DNA from: Planktothrix paucivesiculata PCC 9631
GTDB taxonomy: Bacteria > Cyanobacteriota > Cyanobacteriia > Cyanobacteriales > Microcoleaceae
NCBI RefSeq assembly: GCF_900009265.2
Contig: NZ_LR735001.1
Coordinates: 163,001 to 200,508, forward strand
DNA length: 37,508 bases
Direction: 5' to 3'
Each line of letters starts with the position of its first letter. Within the stretch, counting starts at the first letter, position 1. This document shows positions 33,833-37,508 of this stretch, piece by piece. Under the pieces are notes generated by a model. It was given only the letters and a program-made list of their open reading frames with translations. It ran no database searches and was not told the origin of the DNA. Made by a program: the position numbers and the translations under genes.

Positions 33833-33888
33833 TTGTTGGGCTTTAGCCCTCAAGATTGCGCTGAAGCGCAACAACGGGATTTTTTTTT
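33833..33888 (+). terminator. Terminator-like repeat hairpin, including right copy of the inverted repeat
   Basis: TTGTTGGGCTTTAGCCC (33833-33849) pairs imperfectly with GCGCTGAAGCGCAACAA (33858-33874), followed by GGGA and nine T residues (33880-33888). It looks like an intrinsic terminator on the plus strand, yet no plus-strand gene lies just upstream. The right arm is the exact reverse complement of 30464-30483. A dispersed repeat that resembles a terminator is the more cautious reading. Confidence 0.55.
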
Positions 33889-33893
33889 ATTTG

Positions 33894-33924
33894 TTGATAA
33901 AAATATAAAATTTTATGGTATAAT
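33894..33924 (+). promoter_or_regulatory. Extended -10 promoter for the CYTH gene
   Basis: A perfect TATAAT (33919-33924) is preceded by TGG, making an extended -10. TTGATA (33894-33899) is a possible -35 with a long 19-bp spacer. The start site would fall near 33931, about 25 nt before the ATG. Confidence 0.55.
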
Positions 33925-33955
33925 CATATACAGGTAATTTTTTAGACCACTACAA

Positions 33956-34417
33956 ATGGCAACAGAAATCGAGCGAAAATTTTTAGTTACAGGGGATGAA
34001 TGGCGATCGCTTGGGGTAGGAGAAACCTATCGTCAAGGCTATATTGCTAATATTAACGGTCGCACGGTGCGGGTGCGGGTCGTAGGAAGTCAAGGATATT
34101 TAACCATTAAAGGCTTAACAACGGGAAGCAGTCGGGCTGAATTTGAGTATAAAATCCCCGTTGAAGATGCTCAAGAATTATTAGAAACATTATGCGATCG
34201 CCCTTTAATTGAAAAAACCAGATATAAAATTAATATCGGCGATTTAATTTGGGAAGTTGACGAATTTGGGGGAGAAAATCAAGGATTAATCTTAGCAGAA
34301 GTCGAACTAGAAACAGAAGATCAAAGTATTGATATTCCCCATTGGATCGGAAAAGAAGTCACCTCCGACCCCCGCTATTATAATGTCAATTTAGTTAAAA
34401 ACCCCCTCAAATCGTAG
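33956..34417 (+). CDS. CYTH-domain protein (triphosphate tunnel metalloenzyme)
   Basis: The 153-residue protein starts with the CYTH signature E4-I-E6-R-K8 (ExExK) in MATEIERKFLV. Basic and acidic strand residues follow in GRTVRVRV, LTIKG, AEFEYKIP and AEVELE, which line a phosphate-binding tunnel. Small bacterial members are inorganic triphosphatases or related phosphatases, while a minority are class IV adenylate cyclases. At this length a triphosphatase is more likely. It is monocistronic, with an extended -10 promoter upstream and a small terminator hairpin immediately after the stop. Confidence 0.92.
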   Translation: MATEIERKFLVTGDEWRSLGVGETYRQGYIANINGRTVRVRVVGSQGYLTIKGLTTGSSRAEFEYKIPVEDAQELLETLCDRPLIEKTRYKINIGDLIWEVDEFGGENQGLILAEVELETEDQSIDIPHWIGKEVTSDPRYYNVNLVKNPLKS

Positions 34418-34419
34418 TA

Positions 34420-34438
34420 AGCCCTGAAGGGCTTTCTT
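34420..34438 (+). terminator. Small terminator after the CYTH gene
   Basis: AGCCC and GGGCT form a 5-bp stem with a TGAA loop two bases after the TAG stop, followed by TTCTT. Short but correctly placed. Confidence 0.55.
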
Positions 34439-34543
34439 CCCAACAATTTAAAGTTAAAAAAATCAAGAATTAAATTCAATAAATTCTTGATGAGGGTTTG
34501 ATTAATCAGGACTTACGCAGTTACACTATATGTAGCGTACTAA

Positions 34544-34594
34544 TGAGTTAGCGATGCCAACAGGCGGCGGTACTGCCATCGCGCTCATAACTCA
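34544..34594. repeat. Interrupted inverted repeat with IS/MITE-like flank
   Basis: TGAGTTA plus GCGATG (34544-34556) pairs with CATCGC and, after a 5-nt bulge, TAACTCA (34577-34594). Just upstream, CAGGACTTACGCAG (34507-34520) resembles a sequence that I recall at the ends of cyanobacterial insertion elements. No partner end or transposase is present, so this is at most a decayed remnant. The 274-nt gap holds no gene. Confidence 0.35.
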
Positions 34595-34663
34595 AACTAG
34601 ATCACTAACCCAAAAGAAATCTCGAAACGGATAATATTCCCCTGTTACTGAGCGAAGTCAAAG

Positions 34664-34684
34664 TATTCCCTATTCCCTGTTCCC
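34664..34684. repeat. Heptamer array (TATTCCC)2(TGTTCCC)
   Basis: Three units sit just past the 3' end of the minus-strand DUF2993 gene, mirroring the TGTTCCC array at the 3' end of the Rieske oxygenase gene. Confidence 0.7.
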
Positions 34685-34691
34685 CTTAAAA

Positions 34692-35450
34692 TTAAGGATT
34701 GACTTTCAGCATTGCTTGAATTTCAAGTAATCCAGGGGATAAAACTAGGTCTTGGATTTTGATATCGGAACCCAAATCAATGATATAATGATCTAGGTGC
34801 AGTTCAGTGTTAATGTCATAAATTTGAACTTGAGGCTGAACTAATATGAGTTCACGGAAATTAGCAATTTTTAATCCGGTTTTTAATTGAAAAGATAATA
34901 GTTCACCTGAGTCGAAAAGCAGTTGGGCATTTAAAATTAGGTGATCGGTTGCCATCAGAATTTGGGCATCTTGAATCCGTTGAACTGATTTAACCCAAGA
35001 ATCATTTCCCGACGGTTGGGGACTATGGAAAGATCCGGGCGAAGATTGGGTTAAAGAAACCAACAGGGACAAAACAAACTCATTTAATGCCTGGACTAAC
35101 ATCGGAGCCCGTAAAGATTGATTCAGATCGAATTGATTCAAGTGTAGATTTCCGGTGACAAAAAAAGGTTCTAACAGGTGTAGAGGTTGACCTTTTAAGA
35201 CTTGACCCAGATTAAACCGAATATTTGACCCTTGTAATTGGACTTGAGTGAGATGTAACCCCCGATAGATGGCATTCTCCGCCGCCACGGACACCCCTGG
35301 AATATCCCCGGACAGCAGAGAACGATTACTACCTTCGATATTCAGATGCAGGTGATCAATTTTATCAACTTGCGATCGCAACCAAAGCCCAATTGCCTTT
35401 GATAATAGACTTCCAATTAGGGGTTTGCCCCCAGTATGAATCAATGCCAT
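34692..35450 (-). CDS. DUF2993 (LmeA-like) lipid-binding family protein
   Basis: The protein of about 252 residues resembles the cyanobacterial DUF2993 group, with AIGLWLRSQVDKIDHLHLNIEGSN at the start and GLHLTQVQLQGSNIRFNLGQVL in the middle. DUF2993 includes mycobacterial LmeA, a phospholipid-binding envelope protein, so a role in lipid or envelope handling is a family-level guess. No cleavable signal peptide is obvious. The open frame extends upstream to a GTG at 35477. I prefer the ATG at 35450 because GGAG lies five bases before it, while the GTG and the ATG at 35471 have no SD. The gene is divergent from the pseudouridine synthase. Confidence 0.8.
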   Translation of the reverse strand: MALIHTGGKPLIGSLLSKAIGLWLRSQVDKIDHLHLNIEGSNRSLLSGDIPGVSVAAENAIYRGLHLTQVQLQGSNIRFNLGQVLKGQPLHLLEPFFVTGNLHLNQFDLNQSLRAPMLVQALNEFVLSLLVSLTQSSPGSFHSPQPSGNDSWVKSVQRIQDAQILMATDHLILNAQLLFDSGELLSFQLKTGLKIANFRELILVQPQVQIYDINTELHLDHYIIDLGSDIKIQDLVLSPGLLEIQAMLKVNP

Positions 35451-35618
35451 AGCCACTCCAAAATCACCCATTCCCACATTACTTCACACCGAACTCAGAT
35501 TGATAGTAGGATTAATTGCGGATTGTTGTAATATTTGTACATAGTCTTGAGACTTATGGCAAAACCCTGCCATAGTTTCAACTGATCGACCAGTAGTCAA
35601 TAACCTTTAACGACCAGC

Positions 35619-36413
35619 ATGGATGAAAGGCTACAAAAAATTATGGCTCAATGGGGCATTGCCTCGCGCCGTCACGCGGAAGAAATGATTCAAGCGGGAC
35701 GGGTGCGGGTTAATGGCAATTTAGCCGAATTGGGACAAAAAGCCGATCCGACTTGCGATCAAATTGAGGTCGATGGGAAAGCAATTAAACCTGACCACCG
35801 ACCTGAGCCGATCTATTTATTACTCAATAAACCGATAGGAGTTGTATCAACTTGTTTAGACCCCAACGGACGAGCATCGGTTTTGGATCTACTTCCGCGT
35901 AAAATGCGAGTCGGCCAAGGCATTCATCCGGTGGGACGATTGGATGTGGATTCTACAGGAGCGTTATTGCTGACCAACGATGGAGAATTAACCTTTCGTT
36001 TAACTCATCCTCGTCATTTCATTCCTAAAACTTATCAAGTCTGGGTTGCTGGAAATCCACCGAATTCAATATTACAGGCTTGGCGTCAGGGTGTCCTATT
36101 GGCAGGAAGAAAAACACTACCTGCTCAAGTTCGGTGTATTCAAAAAAATTCAAGCGACCAAACCTGGTTGGAAGTGATTTTATATGAGGGGAGAAATAGG
36201 CAAATTCGCCGAGTTGCCGAACAGTTGGGTTATCCAGTCCTCCGATTACACCGAACAGCCATTGGCTCAATTCAACTTCAACCCCCTGGACAATCCCCAT
36301 TGCCAGAAGGTCAGTATCGTTCCCTGAGTGCCTGGGAAATTGAGTTTTTACGAAATCCCATTTCATCCCCATTGGTTAGTGTGCCCGTTCACCCTGTAGA
36401 TATCAAGGAGTAA
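35619..36413 (+). CDS. RsuA/RluB-family pseudouridine synthase
   Basis: The 264-residue enzyme isomerises a specific uridine in ribosomal RNA to pseudouridine. An N-terminal S4 RNA-binding domain ([28 protein letters not shown]) is followed by the catalytic domain with [16 protein letters not shown], where D109 is the catalytic Asp. [25 protein letters not shown] is the family's C-terminal signature. RsuA acts on 16S and RluB/RluE/RluF on 23S rRNA. The sequence alone does not settle which. The rodZ-like gene follows at once, with its SD AAGGAG overlapping the last codons of this gene, which suggests a two-gene operon. Confidence 0.94.
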   Translation: MDERLQKIMAQWGIASRRHAEEMIQAGRVRVNGNLAELGQKADPTCDQIEVDGKAIKPDHRPEPIYLLLNKPIGVVSTCLDPNGRASVLDLLPRKMRVGQGIHPVGRLDVDSTGALLLTNDGELTFRLTHPRHFIPKTYQVWVAGNPPNSILQAWRQGVLLAGRKTLPAQVRCIQKNSSDQTWLEVILYEGRNRQIRRVAEQLGYPVLRLHRTAIGSIQLQPPGQSPLPEGQYRSLSAWEIEFLRNPISSPLVSVPVHPVDIKE

Positions 36414-36419
36414 TTGATT

Positions 36420-37331
36420 ATGAAAACTGATTTATTTGTCTTACCGTTTAAAATGGCTAAAAATCCTAGCCCCACCATTAATTCCTATGATCCTGAACTG
36501 ATTCAGCGATTAGCAGAAATCGGAGAACAACTCAGAGAAACTCGTCTAGGTCATTCCCTATCTTTGGATATGGTGGCCGCTTATACTAGAATCCGTTCCC
36601 ATTTATTACAAGCGCTCGAAGAAGCTAGGATAGAACAACTCCCCGAACCCGTTTATACTCAAGGGTTAATCCGTACCTATGCAGATGCTTTAGGTTTAAA
36701 TGGCATAGAACTAGGTAACTTTTTCCTCCCCGAACCTCAACAAGTGGGGATGAAATCAAAACTGAATTTCTTAGCCCTTCCGCAATTAAGACCCACCCAT
36801 CTTTACTTAACCTATATCCTATTAATTATTTGTGCCATTAATGGGGTTTCTTATCTGAATAAAACCGCTAATTTTGCAGGTGTATCCGGTGCTGAACCCG
36901 TGGCTACACCCAACCCACCGGAAGTTAATCCTCAACTGCGTCCGGCGGTGGTTCAGACAAAAACCCAGCCCGCTAGTCAGTTAGTTGCTTCTACCCCATC
37001 TGCGACGACTCCCGAGGCAAAGCAAGCCGTTGAGAAAGCATCTCAAACCAAGCCCTCCGCCCAGTCAGGGACAGATAAAACCGTAGAGGTGGGCATTGTG
37101 GTGAAAGAGACGTCCTGGGTTGAGATTGAAGTCGATGGTATAACCGAATTTGAAGGGACATTAGAAGGAGGAACAAAACGCAGTTGGAAAGCGAAAGATA
37201 ACGTGGTTGTCTTTACTGGAAATGCTGGAGGAGTTCTAGTCACCGTTAATAACGGAGAAGCCAAAAGTCTTGGCAAACCCGGTGAACTGCAAGAAGTAGT
37301 CTTCAAAGCCGAAGATTTATCTAATTTATAG
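36420..37331 (+). CDS. RodZ-like protein: HTH, membrane helix, DUF4115
   Basis: The 303-residue protein has an N-terminal RodZ-type helix-turn-helix (IGEQLRETRLGHSLSLDMVA through TQGLIRTYADALGLNG), a membrane segment (LYLTYILLIICAINGVSYL, about residues 122-140), a Pro/Thr/Ala-rich linker, and a C-terminal beta domain of the DUF4115 type (VKETSWVEIEVDG, LGKPGELQEVVF). RodZ couples the MreB cytoskeleton to the cell-wall elongation machinery. A TTG six bases upstream could also start the frame, but the ATG at 36420 has AAGGAG at 36405-36410, the right distance away. It is downstream of the pseudouridine synthase, likely in one operon. Confidence 0.88.
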   Translation: MKTDLFVLPFKMAKNPSPTINSYDPELIQRLAEIGEQLRETRLGHSLSLDMVAAYTRIRSHLLQALEEARIEQLPEPVYTQGLIRTYADALGLNGIELGNFFLPEPQQVGMKSKLNFLALPQLRPTHLYLTYILLIICAINGVSYLNKTANFAGVSGAEPVATPNPPEVNPQLRPAVVQTKTQPASQLVASTPSATTPEAKQAVEKASQTKPSAQSGTDKTVEVGIVVKETSWVEIEVDGITEFEGTLEGGTKRSWKAKDNVVVFTGNAGGVLVTVNNGEAKSLGKPGELQEVVFKAEDLSNL

Positions 37332-37375
37332 CAGGGAGCAGGGGGAGCAGGGGAGGCAGGGGGGGCAGGGGGAGC
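37331..37375. repeat. G-rich heptamer-like tract (reverse of the C-rich family)
   Basis: GCAGGGAGCAGGGGGAGCAG-like units run just past the rodZ-like stop codon. They are the reverse complement of the tract at 20926-21004. G-runs of 4-7 could form a quadruplex on the plus strand. Confidence 0.7.
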
Positions 37376-37413
37376 GTATTCGCTCGCTGAATATCACCCA
37401 AAACCCATTACCC

Positions 37414-37504
37414 ATTCGTAATTCGTAATTCGTAATTCGTAATTCGTAATTCGTAATTCGTAATTCGTAATTACCCATTACCCATTACCCATTACCCATT
37501 ACCC
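37414..37504. repeat. Heptamer arrays (ATTCGTA)8 and (ATTACCC)5
   Basis: Eight perfect ATTCGTA units (37414-37469) pass directly into five perfect ATTACCC units (37470-37504) up to the window edge, and the array continues beyond it. ATTCGTA is the reverse complement of the ATTACGA array at 1817-1844. ATTACCC-like units also occur near 27131. Confidence 0.9.
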
Positions 37505-37508
37505 ATTC

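Noticed and set aside
30464-33877. Composite transposon around the Rieske genes
   Set aside because: The enclosing repeats are only 20 nt, no transposase or target duplication is seen, and the right copy belongs to a terminator-like hairpin.
34507-34520. Insertion-sequence end (CAGGACTTACGCAG)
   Set aside because: No matching inverted end or transposase is found in the gap, so only a weak remnant note is justified.
37414-37504. Possible origin of replication iterons
   Set aside because: Heptamer arrays of the same family lie at many gene ends. There are no DnaA boxes or dnaA/dnaN genes nearby.

Overview
This window reads as the chromosome of a filamentous cyanobacterium, most likely an oscillatorialean of the Planktothrix/Oscillatoria type. 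Four things point that way: at least a dozen HIP1 octamers (GCGATCGC) across the window; a cyanobacterial aa3-type cytochrome oxidase and an NDH-1 subunit NdhD; large multi-domain signalling proteins; and many intergenic heptamer arrays (short tandemly repeated repetitive sequences). Base composition is AT-leaning, with housekeeping genes visibly richer in GC than the accessory ones. The genus is inference.

Layout. 1-2568: cytochrome c oxidase subunits I and III; subunit II presumably lies upstream, outside the window. 2576-2813: three 80-bp tandem palindromic repeats. 2843-4039: a divergent serine beta-lactamase-like protein. 4060-4365: a hairpin-rich, probably transcribed leader. 4366-9207: a 1613-residue STAND ATPase with TPR-like and WD40 regions. 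9224-11043 (minus): the translation factor gene yebC, translationally coupled to a double aspartic-protease-like protein. 11318-17422: a tightly overlapping three-gene phosphorelay/c-di-GMP operon (hybrid kinase, REC-GGDEF-EAL, REC-kinase). 17496-18878: a divergent pair, a small AbrB-like protein and a HEPN-motif protein, with a palindrome between them. 19011-23727: housekeeping genes pgk, a universal stress protein, rbgA/ylqF and ndhD1. 23902-26460: a solute-binding lipoprotein followed closely by an MscS channel. 26517-30458: ubiX and a Cache-HAMP-kinase-REC-PP2C regulator. 30464-33877: a two-gene Rieske/FAD redox locus framed by 20-nt inverted repeats. 33956-37331: a CYTH phosphatase/cyclase-like protein, a DUF2993 protein, an RsuA-family pseudouridine synthase and a RodZ-like protein. 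The window ends in long heptamer arrays.

How the genes work together. Respiratory/photosynthetic electron transfer is represented by the oxidase and NdhD. The three-gene operon looks like one signalling circuit, with a sensor kinase passing phosphate to a c-di-GMP enzyme and to a second kinase through near-duplicate receiver domains. The most likely under-described parts are the AbrB-like/HEPN divergent module, the exported FAD-plus-Rieske protein with its Rieske oxygenase neighbour, and the lipoprotein/MscS pair. No tRNA, rRNA, transposase or CRISPR array was recognised.
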